Assembly: GCA_905221605.1 (NCBI GenBank)
Contig: CAJNDS010002184.1
Span: 84,501 to 148,500, forward strand
DNA length: 64,000 nucleotides
Origin: Symbiodinium natans
Lineage: Eukaryota; Sar; Dinophyceae; Suessiales; Symbiodiniaceae
Direction: 5' to 3'
The translations under genes and the position numbers were made by a program. Below the pieces are notes generated by a model that saw nothing but the letters and a program-made list of their open reading frames with translations, was not told the DNA's origin and did no database searches. Shown in pieces: positions 42,593 through 51,111 of the stretch. How positions within the stretch are numbered: position 1 is the stretch's first letter; each line of letters opens with the position of its first letter.

Positions 42593-42886
42593 TCAAATTC
42601 GGTGAGACTGAAATTTGCATCCCGTAAGTTGTTGATTTAAAGTTGCTGGCAGCTGATCTGTGCGGAAGACACAGTCATGGAGTTGTTTGGCTAGGGTGGC
42701 ATTATCTTGTGCATCATAGTGCAGGTTGGCCAAAACAGCCGAGATTCCAGTGCGCGGCCACGGAGCCAATGCAGATGGCAGCACACTGCGCGCACATCCC
42801 CAACGTGCCTCGCCGCAGCCAGAAACAAAACTCTCAATCCTTGCCAAGGGCCTCCAGGCCTGAACGCTAACAAAATCAGACTCCAC
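42593..42886 (-). CDS. hypothetical protein, 97 codons
   Basis: Open from ATG to a stop with balanced composition; the C-terminal half reads NATLAKQLHDCVFRTDQLP. No domain recognised. It may be a single-exon gene or an exon. Confidence 0.4.
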   Translation of the reverse strand: MESDFVSVQAWRPLARIESFVSGCGEARWGCARSVLPSALAPWPRTGISAVLANLHYDAQDNATLAKQLHDCVFRTDQLPATLNQQLTGCKFQSHRI

Positions 42887-43074
42887 AACCCCAAAACTCC
42901 AAACCCAAAATCCTGAAGAATCTCAAATTCGCAAGCCCTAAACCCTAAACCCTGAACCCCAAACCAGTCCTTTCCTGATAAATTGCCCCTCTGACCTTTA
43001 CGCCAAGGGGCCGATAGGGGAGACTTTGGCCAGTTGCTTCAAGTTGTAGATCATCGACAACCTCTTTTTGGGGC

Positions 43075-43673
43075 TTGGATTATATGGGTTTTAGGGTTGA
43101 GGGCTACCATTGCTTCACGGTTTTGATGACGGGGGTTGAGTTTAGTGTTCTGCTGGAATCACACGTTTCGGGTGCTGTGGCAGTTTCAGCAATAACTCAC
43201 TATACAAGGGCTCGGGAAAGTCGGCCCTTTTATTGGGGAGACGTGAACCCCCAATGAACGCAGAGGACTCAGGAAGTTGCCGAAGTCGACTGCGGGATCC
43301 TTTCCCCCCAATGAACGCATGGATGTTACAGCTACGAAAAGCAGCGAGAATCAGTACGCAAGTATGGAAATCCCCAAGGAACGCTGGGGTTCAACATGCC
43401 TGAAAACATCATCCAACATGGTTGCTGAAGGCCTCCGCCCGAGTGAAACGCAAGCAAAGCATGGAGTCAAGCCTACCAAAACCTACGAGAAGAGGCAACC
43501 ATTTCTCTGAACCTATATCGCATCGTATAGCCAACATGGCTTATGATATGCATGCATGGAATTGTGGACATTCCGCCCGAGGGAAACGCAGTGATTTGCC
43601 TTACCGCAGGAAAAAAGGTCAACTTTCCATGTTGCGTGTACCGTTTAAGCCTCTTACATCCCTCCGTCGGTAA
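43075..43673 (+). CDS. overlapping hypothetical ORFs
   Basis: Three plus frames: 43075-43257, 43277-43510 (NERMDVTATKSSENQYASM...) and 43422-43673. The last two overlap in different frames, so at most one is right in the overlap. The line CCAATGAACGCA is repeated at about 43250 and 43309. Unknown function. Confidence 0.3.
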
Positions 43674-43979
43674 ACCCTAAACCCTACATCTACCCCTAAA
43701 CCCTAAACCCTAAACCCGAAACCCTAAACCCTAAACCCAAAACCCTAAAAACCCTAAACCCTGTTACATCGCTATCAGTGCTGGAAGTGGTCCTGAGGAC
43801 TGAGGCTTGCACAAGGGTTTTAGGGTTTAGGGGCGGGCTTTCGGGGTACCTTCATACTATAGCGCCCTCAGCTCCTGAACCGTGCCAAGGCTGAACCTTT
43901 GGGATCATGCAAGGTTTAGGGTTTAGGGTTTAGGGTGTAGGGTTTAGGGTATAGGTTTTAGAGGTTTAGGAGGGTACTT

Positions 43980-44290
43980 TCCCTAAGTAAGCCCTATGAG
44001 CCCAAGCCTAAACCCCTAAACCCCGGTACCCCTAAACCCCACATCCCCTCAACCCCTTTACCCCTAAACCCCTTTAGCCCGAAGCCCCTAAAGCCCCAAG
44101 CCCTAAACCCCTGAACCCCTCAATCCCTAAACCCTGAGCCCTAAGCCCTAAATTTCTATCCATACCCTAAGCCCTAAGCCCCTCAATCCGAAACCCTAAG
44201 CCCTACTAAATCCCGAAACCCTAAACCCTAAACCCCAAACCCTAAACCCTAAACCCTAAACCCCAAACCCCAAACCGTTACTAAATCTCC
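43980..44290. repeat. degenerate CCCTAAAC tract
   Basis: CCCTAAAC octamers and CCCTAAG variants; no gene seen. A short block at 44300-44385 is open on both strands. Confidence 0.8.
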
Positions 44291-44689
44291 AAACCTAAGA
44301 TGCGCTTCGAAGCCAGGGGACCCAAGAACGCATGGCAGGACGATGGCCCAGCGCACCACAGCCTGAACGAAGCTCTCGAGAGGGTTTAGGGTTTTAGGGT
44401 TTAGGGCTTGAGGGTTTTAGGGCTTTAGCATTCCCTAAACCCTAAACCCTAAGCTCTAACTCTAAATTCCCTAAACCCTCAGCCTTTAGGGTGTCAAGTG
44501 TTCGGTTTTAGGGTTTAGAGTTTCGGTTGCAGGGTGTGAGAGTATTCGGACCGTCGGTTGACAACACCAAGATCCCTACCCGCGTCGGGATCTGCGGGTA
44601 TTTCTCCCTAAACCCCCAAGCCCGAACCTTAAACCCCCCAAACCCTGAACCCCAAACCCCAAGCCTTAAACCCTGAACCCTCTCTTCCT

Positions 44690-45085
44690 TCCTTCCTTCC
44701 TCTGCACATAGCCCCCCCGATGCTCTCTCTCCTATCCTCTCTCAACCTCCTAAACCCTAAACCCTAAACCCTAAACCCCAAACCCTAAACCCTAAACCCT
44801 AAACCCTAAACCCTAAACCCCTAAACCCCTAAACCCCTAAACCCCTAAACCCAAAAACCCAAAAACCCAAAAACCCAAAAACCCAAAAACCCAAAACCCC
44901 AAAACCCCAAAACCCCTAAACCCCTAAACCCAAAAACCCAAAAACCCAAAAACCCCAAAACCCAAAAACCCAAAAACCCCAAAACCCCCAAACCCCAAAA
45001 CCCCTAAACCCAAAACCCAAAAACCCAAAAACCCAAAAACCCAAAAACCCTAAACCCTAAACCCTAAACCCTTAACCCTTAAACC
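44690..45085. repeat. mixed telomere-variant block
   Basis: A (TTCC)n run, then CCCTAAA, CCCTAAAC, CCCAAAAA and CCCCAAAA sub-arrays, each locally homogeneous. No gene. Confidence 0.85.
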
Positions 45086-45104
45086 CTAAACCCAAACCAT
45101 AAGG

Positions 45105-45425
45105 TCGCCTCTGAGTCTTCTTTGGTCTCCCGAGGGTTGAGGTGCACCATGTACCTTGGCAGACCAGGAGCCATGTATGCAAAGAGGGGCTTTCTCGTTT
45201 AGGGGTTTAGGGTTTAGGGTTTAGGGTTGAGGGTTGAGGGTTTCGTGACAACATGAAGAGGGGGTTTGCCTTTTTGGGTTTAGGGTTTTCGGGGTTCAGG
45301 GTTTTTTGGGTTTACTTTATAAGGGACCAAGAGAAAAGGCAAAAGGTAACACTAGCCTACCCAGGCACAAGAGGGTGGCAATCCCCTCCGTGAGGAGCAC
45401 CGTGTAGACAAAGAGGGAGCCTGGG
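45105..45425 (-). CDS. candidate exons of a membrane protein
   Basis: Block 45425-45363 reads GSLFVYTVLLTEGIATLL (transmembrane) and block 45205-45105 reads KPLFAYMAPGLPRYMVHLN... A degenerate family B element (about 45285-45370) lies between. Unknown family. Confidence 0.3.
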
Positions 45426-45554
45426 CTTAGGGTCTGGAAGGGTTTTGGTGGTTTAGGGTTTAGGGTTTAGGGCTTAGGGATCTGGTGGTTTGGTGGTCGG
45501 GGAGTAAAGGCTTGGGTTCAAACTGACAGCTTCTGGGGCTATGACTGGAGCCTT

Positions 45555-46863
45555 CTACAGTCCCGACACCAGAGCAGCCCCAAAAAGCACTACCTTGGGT
45601 GCGTTAGGGTTCCGTTCCTCAATCTTTTGACGGAGCTGTGAGAAGATTCGACACCCATCCGACTCCCCTGCGCCAACCCGACCCAGCACCTCAATTATCC
45701 TCCCCTAAAGGTTCATGTACCCATATAGTATATACTTGGGCCCTAAAGCTACTATATGGGAATCCCTTTAAGGCCCAAGTATATTTTATACAGGTACGTG
45801 GACCCTTTGGGCTCTCCGTGCTGCATTCGTGAAGGCCCTAAACGTATGATGAAGGTGCCAAGCAGCCCAGCGCATAGCTGTTCCTCGGGTTGCGCACGAG
45901 TCTTTGCAAGAAGGCTGCAGGGAATGAGAGGAAATCGGAGTCGGTGTAGGAAAGGCAGTGCAACTCCCTGAGATTTCCCAAATGGCGGGAAACTACCACT
46001 GTCGTACAGGAGCTGAGGGGCTCATGATCCCTGAAAACGAAATGAGCCCTAAAAGGGCTTATGGTTCATACACCTTGACAGGAATTATAGTAGTATAGGG
46101 TATATGACCCCAATTTTAGGGTTCATTTGGTTTTCAAGGATGGGTGTGGGCCGAGCAAATCACGATTCAAGATCGCAGGGCTGTATATGGCAGGCCTCAT
46201 AGTGAGTCATAGGTACCTGGAAGACTGTGCCCCAAACCCCTACTTGGAGGTTCGTGTGTGCGTACTTAGCTAATCATAGCTACGCTTCTGATCATATTCG
46301 GGCAATGATGGGGCTTCTACGTGGTGTAGACTGACACCTGAAATTAGGCCACAAAAACACTCGCAACCTACGAGTACATGTTTAAACGTCGAAAAACACT
46401 GCCTGGGCTGCTGGCTTCGTGATGGCCAAGACAGTCGTGCCAGCAGCACCGAAAGCTGTGCCTCAAGCAAACAAACCGAATATAGGGTGTAGAGTTAGGG
46501 GTTTAGGGTTTAGGGTTTAAGGTTTAGGCTTTATGGTGAATTTACCCCAGGAAAGGCCTATTCTAGGCATTTTTGAGAGAACAAGGCCCCCTTCCCCAAC
46601 AATGTGCCTAGGCCAGCAGCGTAGAATGAGAAGACTGAAAAAGGAAGACTGAATTGCCCCTCCTGCAGGTTTGTGCCCCAAGCCCTAAACCCTAAACCAG
46701 ACCCTGAACTGACAATGTTCAAAGTGACCGAAGTGTTCAAGTGGCCCACGTGCTCGAAACGACCCATGTGACACAACTCATAGGTGGCTTCAATGAAGAC
46801 TTTCCGATTTCGGTCGTCTAAACCACCTGGCATCCAGAGTACATGTTGCACGAGAGTTGTCAT
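45555..46863 (-). CDS. multi-exon gene of unknown function
   Basis: Blocks: 46863-46700 (TTLVQHVLWMPGGLDDRNRK), 46680-46565 (FSLPFSVFSFYAAGLGTLLG), 46470-46270 (VLLARLSWPSRSQQ...), 46201-46140 (MRPAIYSPAILNRDLLG), 45990-45813 and 45707-45555 (RIFSQLRQKIEERNPNAPK to TAG). A family A element lies at 46028-46139 and a family F element at 45708-45812. Excising the latter with its 4-bp GGAG repeat gives FTNAARRIIEVLGR. The exon set is tentative and may be more than one gene. Confidence 0.4.
45708..45812. mobile_element. family F TIR element
   Basis: A terminal inverted repeat of about 38 bp (AAAGGTTCATGTACCCATAT against its mirror ending CGTGGACCCTTTGGG). The direct repeat CTCC (sense GGAG) lies on both sides, allowing for a few bases of the element. 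Confidence 0.65.
46028..46139. mobile_element. family A element, clean inverted repeats
   Basis: TCCCTGAAAACGAAATGAGC at the left against a right end whose mirror is TCCTTGAAAACCAAATGAAC, followed in both by CCTAAAA. Core GGAATTATAGTAGTATAGGG. This is the best-preserved family A inverted repeat in the window. Confidence 0.75.
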
Positions 46864-46949
46864 TGGGGGGTCGTGGGGTGGGTCGGTCTGCAGATGAACG
46901 CGCGCTCACGAAGCGCGCTTCCGTTTGGCTCGCCCTGAACCCTAAACCT

Positions 46950-47093
46950 TATAGTTTGGGAAATCCACCAATGCAATCCGTTAAGCCATGAAACACAGGC
47001 GCACTTCTACCTTTTTGTCTCAGAGGGCTTGAGTGCGATAGATGCAACATACATGAAGGCAAAAGTGGCAAGGAGGTTCGAGTATAAAATACA
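46950..47093 (-). repeat. 3' LTR, 144 bp
   Basis: Base-for-base identical to 57247-57390. Sense ends are TGTATTTTATAC... and ...CCCAAACTATA, so the 3' terminus is TA rather than the usual CA. Confidence 0.92.
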
Positions 47094-47109
47094 CCCCCCT
47101 CGTCGAAGC
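47094..47109 (-). other. polypurine tract
   Basis: Sense strand reads CGACGAGGGGG directly before the 3' LTR, the expected plus-strand primer site. Confidence 0.6.
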
Positions 47110-47407
47110 GTGAAATGCTGAGGCGCTGTCAACGAAGCCACGGCGGACACAGTTAGTGCCGCATTGCCTTTTCTACTGCATGTTCAGAGCACAGCAGCCC
47201 GAGGTTTGAATTCCAGAGCTCACCGCCGATCACCGCGCACCGACTTCAAAAATATTCCGGCCAGCCCTAAGAGGCGGCGTATTTTCTTGGTTCCGTTTGC
47301 TGGAACGTCGGCGGGGATACAGACACGGTATGAGCAAACACTGCAAAAACACAACGCGTGCCGCAAAAGAGGAAAACAAGGCGATGGCAAACGTGTTGTG
47401 CAAGCTA

Positions 47408-49567
47408 TTACCACCTACGGCTATGATCATAGCGCCATGGAGTGTGGCGGTCTTGCTGCCAGCTGCTCCAGTCCCATTCCGACCAGCGATTCTCAGAGCG
47501 CCAGTCTCCCGACCACCAAGTCCCGTGGTCAGACCAGCCCCACGTTGAGGACGACCATACATCGGCCTCCTCATGGCGAGGGGCGTTGCGCTCCTGCTGC
47601 CGGGCACGACGCTCGTCTGCGAGCCTTTGTGCTGCACGGGAAGCCTCGGCGTCATCCTTCATCTGCCTGACGAGGGTCCTCGCAGCGGAAAGGTTATCAC
47701 GGACCACTGCCTTTAGGAAAATCTTGATGTCGCCAGCTTCAGTCGCATGTGGGAGCTCGATGGTGCCTTCGCAGAAGGTAAGGACATGGCTCACTCCCCT
47801 TGTGAAGAAAGCAACGCGGGAGAAGTCCTCAACACCATAGAAGCTGCCAAGCCAGGCAAAACCGATGGGCTCCTCCTGGTCATTCGACAATAAACCGGCC
47901 TGGATGAGATCACCGGCGGGCTTGTCGAAGTACACCATACGGCAAAGTGCCGTGTGGTCCACTTGGCTTGCTTCCAAACGACGGCTCGATCCGTAACCCA
48001 ATGCTCTCTGTTCACGATTGCGGCCAGGATTCGGGAGATAAGCGAAAGCAACGCACTCCTGAATTGACAACAATCGGCGAGTCCATCCATTTCGGACCGC
48101 GTAAATGGCATAGTTGTGGTCAGAATCGAACTTGTCGAGCATGCCAGAGTGTCCTTGGCCACGGAAGTGCTTAAGGCTTTGCTTTGCCTGAGCAATAGCC
48201 TTTCCATCGACAGACTGAGCGCCGCGGTTGTCGTGCTGTCCTGAGCCCTGGCGTACCTGGTCAGCCGTCAGCTGCCAAAGCCGGTAGCCAGTTTCCTGAG
48301 CGATCTGGTCGAGGACGTCGTTGCGCTTGCGGCTCATAAACATGCGGAACGTTGACTGCCTGCTTCCTTTGGTCAGGAAACAGCCACAATGGAAGCAACG
48401 ATGCTGCCCCTCCAAACGCAGGTTGCCGCAATGATCGCACTGGATGCGGGTCAGGCTCCCGGCGCGCTGAGTACCAGCCGCTTGACCAGAGGATGCTGCA
48501 CCAACATCTGCATCGCCACCAGCGACGATTTCGATATATCCAGCAGTCGACCTTGTAGGCGATATCTCCTGGACGTCAATGTCGGTGTTGAACGTCACCC
48601 TCGGGCCTTCGGGAACATCTTCTTCTGTACCCAAAGCATCCGCCGCAACTGGGAGCTCGACCTTGATGATTGGCTTGATCGCAACGTCTTCAGGCTCCTC
48701 ATCCTCGAGTTCGTAGATGACCTCCACGGTGTCTTGTGGTTCGTCTCCACCGGCGGGAAGAGTGAAACCGGCCTCCTCAGATTGAGGGGCATCAGTTTCC
48801 TCGACTCTGCTCCAGATGACGGTGTCAGACGCCGTGTCCCGTATGTACAGCACGCAGCTGCCAGGGACCGACTGACTTGAGAGTACACCTTCTGAACTGG
48901 AGTAAAAGAGCCCCACGCCAAGTCGGAGGGCCTCACGTGCGTCAACCACAAGCTCAAAAGGTCGATCGGCACGTACACCAGCACGGTTTTCGTGATGTCC
49001 GACTTCGCGATCAGAAAAATACACATGGGCATTGGCTGTTCGGTAGCCGGGGTAGAAAGCTGATTGCACAATCTTGAAGGCGCGGTCCTTGAATGTTCTG
49101 TGGTAGAGACGTTTGGGAGTCTCTTCCCAGCAGAGGACCGGCCTACCTTCGAAGGTGGCGTCGTGGTCACTCATCTCATTCTTCGGGATACACGACAGCC
49201 AGCAGTCGCAAATTTGCTCGTCGGATGCAGTCTCCATCAAACCTTTTGAACGCCCCTGCCTAGCCCGTATTAGCACAGGGTATCCGGCCAGACCATAGTA
49301 GTCGGCGAGTTGATGGTTTCTGTCGGCCTTGAGCTCAAAGCGACCCTTGTTGTCGTTCTTCACCATGGACAACAAGATGCCAAGACCGTAGCTGGTGCCG
49401 CAATCGTAGTTCACACGATCGAGAACATCACGGGTCCGACACCAAAGCTCCGAGTCGTGCATGTCGTCGTAGATTTTGCCTCTAACGACCCCGGTCACAT
49501 AATTCCGAGTCCCACGTGGAATTGGCACAGCGGAAACATTGGGGAGGTCCTCAGGAGACAGGATCAC
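47408..49567 (-). CDS. Tpt1/KptA-like 2'-phosphotransferase domain with zinc ribbon (cargo ORF5)
   Basis: A 719-codon frame. Residues about 60-245 resemble the NAD-dependent RNA 2'-phosphotransferase family, which removes splice-junction 2'-phosphates: NDNKGRFEL, YPVLIRARQGRS, PKRLYHRTF, HVYFSDREV, FELVVDAREAL and SSSEGVLSS occur in family order. The usual QGHS reads QGRS here, so activity is uncertain. Residues 377-394 form a CxxC...CxxC zinc ribbon. The C-terminus is rich in Trp, Arg and Ser. The listed first codon is GTG; the frame is open further upstream (FISRSRPSDDEADW), so translation may enter by -1 frameshift from ORF4 rather than start here. Role in the element unknown. Confidence 0.6.
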   Translation of the reverse strand: MILSPEDLPNVSAVPIPRGTRNYVTGVVRGKIYDDMHDSELWCRTRDVLDRVNYDCGTSYGLGILLSMVKNDNKGRFELKADRNHQLADYYGLAGYPVLIRARQGRSKGLMETASDEQICDCWLSCIPKNEMSDHDATFEGRPVLCWEETPKRLYHRTFKDRAFKIVQSAFYPGYRTANAHVYFSDREVGHHENRAGVRADRPFELVVDAREALRLGVGLFYSSSEGVLSSQSVPGSCVLYIRDTASDTVIWSRVEETDAPQSEEAGFTLPAGGDEPQDTVEVIYELEDEEPEDVAIKPIIKVELPVAADALGTEEDVPEGPRVTFNTDIDVQEISPTRSTAGYIEIVAGGDADVGAASSGQAAGTQRAGSLTRIQCDHCGNLRLEGQHRCFHCGCFLTKGSRQSTFRMFMSRKRNDVLDQIAQETGYRLWQLTADQVRQGSGQHDNRGAQSVDGKAIAQAKQSLKHFRGQGHSGMLDKFDSDHNYAIYAVRNGWTRRLLSIQECVAFAYLPNPGRNREQRALGYGSSRRLEASQVDHTALCRMVYFDKPAGDLIQAGLLSNDQEEPIGFAWLGSFYGVEDFSRVAFFTRGVSHVLTFCEGTIELPHATEAGDIKIFLKAVVRDNLSAARTLVRQMKDDAEASRAAQRLADERRARQQERNAPRHEEADVWSSSTWGWSDHGTWWSGDWRSENRWSEWDWSSWQQDRHTPWRYDHSRRW

Positions 49568-51111
49568 CCAGTCGGCCTCATCATCAGATGGGCGGCTGCG
49601 GCTGATGAAGATGCAGACGATGCTTTGTCGAACACCTCGCCGCGCCCAAGCAAACGTTGCTTAGTTGCCTCAGGGTCCCGGTTTGTTGCAGCCCGCGATG
49701 CAGCGATGACGGCCTCCCCAGGACGGGGGGCGTTGTCTACTGCTTCCTGCTGGCTAGCCTCAAACTGGTCCCTTGGGACGTATTCGCCGCTTTCCAATCG
49801 GACCATGTCGGGAAATTCGCGGTCCTGCAAGCGGATTGGTGCCCCAGTCGGGAAACTCTCCTCTGGGCCATCAAAATAGATGTCGTCCCAAGGATCGGCC
49901 TCGACCAATGGCTGAAAAACTTCTTTTGCCCTCGTCCTCTGCAGTCTTTTGAAAATCTGGTCGTCGATCTGCGCGCCCACGGCGAACCGAGCGTTCGGTC
50001 GCGGGACGTGCTGGTAATTCACCAATGTGCGGTCCAGATCTTCAGTGCTGAAAAACGAGCATTGATGGCGAAGCACCATGATTCGAGCCGTGGCTCCAAT
50101 CCACCGAAGTAGTTGCCGTCGATGATTGGTGTCCTCAAGGAAGTGAAACGAGTCGTACTTCCTAATTTGGCACGCAGGCACATTGAAGTTTTTCACGGCC
50201 AGCCCAATTTGGGCGGCATAGTCGAGGATCTCTTCCATCAAAGTGCCCCACTCTCGCGGGAGAAAGTAGGCCTTGTGGTCCGTCGCAGAGGTGAGGAGGA
50301 CGGTACCAACGTGGGGGCGCTTCTGGAGTTCCTTGAGCTTGTGCAATTCACGCAGAATTTTGGGGCCTATGAAGCTCCACTGTCCTCGTGCGACGTGCGG
50401 CTTTCCCCTCCATTTCTCTGTTGAAGGTTTATAATTCGGATCCAAGAACAGGCCTTTTTCGCCCACAAGTTCATTTGCGTTCCAGACGATCATCACATCC
50501 ACTGACAGGGTCTTGTCAATTGCACCAGCTCTCTCCCGCATGTTGATCTTGTCAACGGCGAGCTGTACCAGCCGCGTGAGATTGGACCCCCATGATGGGA
50601 TGTACTCGACTCCTTGAAAGTCGGGGAACACATTGGTGCGGTTGACGGTGATGTCGGCGTGCAAATCGGTCTTGTAGTTCCCCTCAGTCAGGAAAGTGGT
50701 AGACGAGTCAGCAACGATGATCAATGAGCGCAAGCGGCCACGAATGTGTTCGGGCTGGAGCATGGCAAGGCCTTGATCACTAAGTAAGCCGACTTTTGCC
50801 ACATTCCCGCATTCCGCGGGGTTCTTGAAGGCAAATTCACAAAGTACAGGACGCGGCACATATTTGTAAAACTCGTTCACGGCGTGCTCGCCGTCCTCCA
50901 GTGCTGCCATGGTCCGATATTCCGAACAAAGAGCGGTCTCAGTGAGACGACGTGCCCACCAGCTGAAAAGCACCTCCGTTGGTGCAACGATGCCAGCGGT
51001 GGTTCGCTCCATGTTCGGCGAGCAGTGGACTGCCGCGATGGCGCAGCAGGCAACTATGGTGTTTGTAGTCCCGAAATTACACGTGCTAGTTTCGGTGCGA
51101 GTCTGCGACAA
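49564..51111 (-). CDS. SGNH-hydrolase-like protein (cargo ORF4)
   Basis: A 515-codon frame; the first ATG is at residue 34 (51012), the nominal first codon being TTG. Residues 130-137 (LIIVADSS) fit a block I GDS-like nucleophile, 207-214 (MIVWNANE) a block III N-containing strand, and 320-323 (DSFH) the block V DxxH pair. This order and spacing suggest an esterase/acyl-hydrolase fold, but identity is weak. The frame is -1 relative to ORF3, which it overlaps by 58 nt if read from the nominal start. Confidence 0.45.
   Translation of the reverse strand: MSQTRTETSTCNFGTTNTIVACCAIAAVHCSPNMERTTAGIVAPTEVLFSWWARRLTETALCSEYRTMAALEDGEHAVNEFYKYVPRPVLCEFAFKNPAECGNVAKVGLLSDQGLAMLQPEHIRGRLRSLIIVADSSTTFLTEGNYKTDLHADITVNRTNVFPDFQGVEYIPSWGSNLTRLVQLAVDKINMRERAGAIDKTLSVDVMIVWNANELVGEKGLFLDPNYKPSTEKWRGKPHVARGQWSFIGPKILRELHKLKELQKRPHVGTVLLTSATDHKAYFLPREWGTLMEEILDYAAQIGLAVKNFNVPACQIRKYDSFHFLEDTNHRRQLLRWIGATARIMVLRHQCSFFSTEDLDRTLVNYQHVPRPNARFAVGAQIDDQIFKRLQRTRAKEVFQPLVEADPWDDIYFDGPEESFPTGAPIRLQDREFPDMVRLESGEYVPRDQFEASQQEAVDNAPRPGEAVIAASRAATNRDPEATKQRLLGRGEVFDKASSASSSAAAAHLMMRPTG

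Noticed and set aside
47164-47670. 168-codon plus-strand ORF at the 3' end of the retrotransposon
   Set aside because: Antisense to the LTR region and ORF5; the minus-strand frames have motif support.
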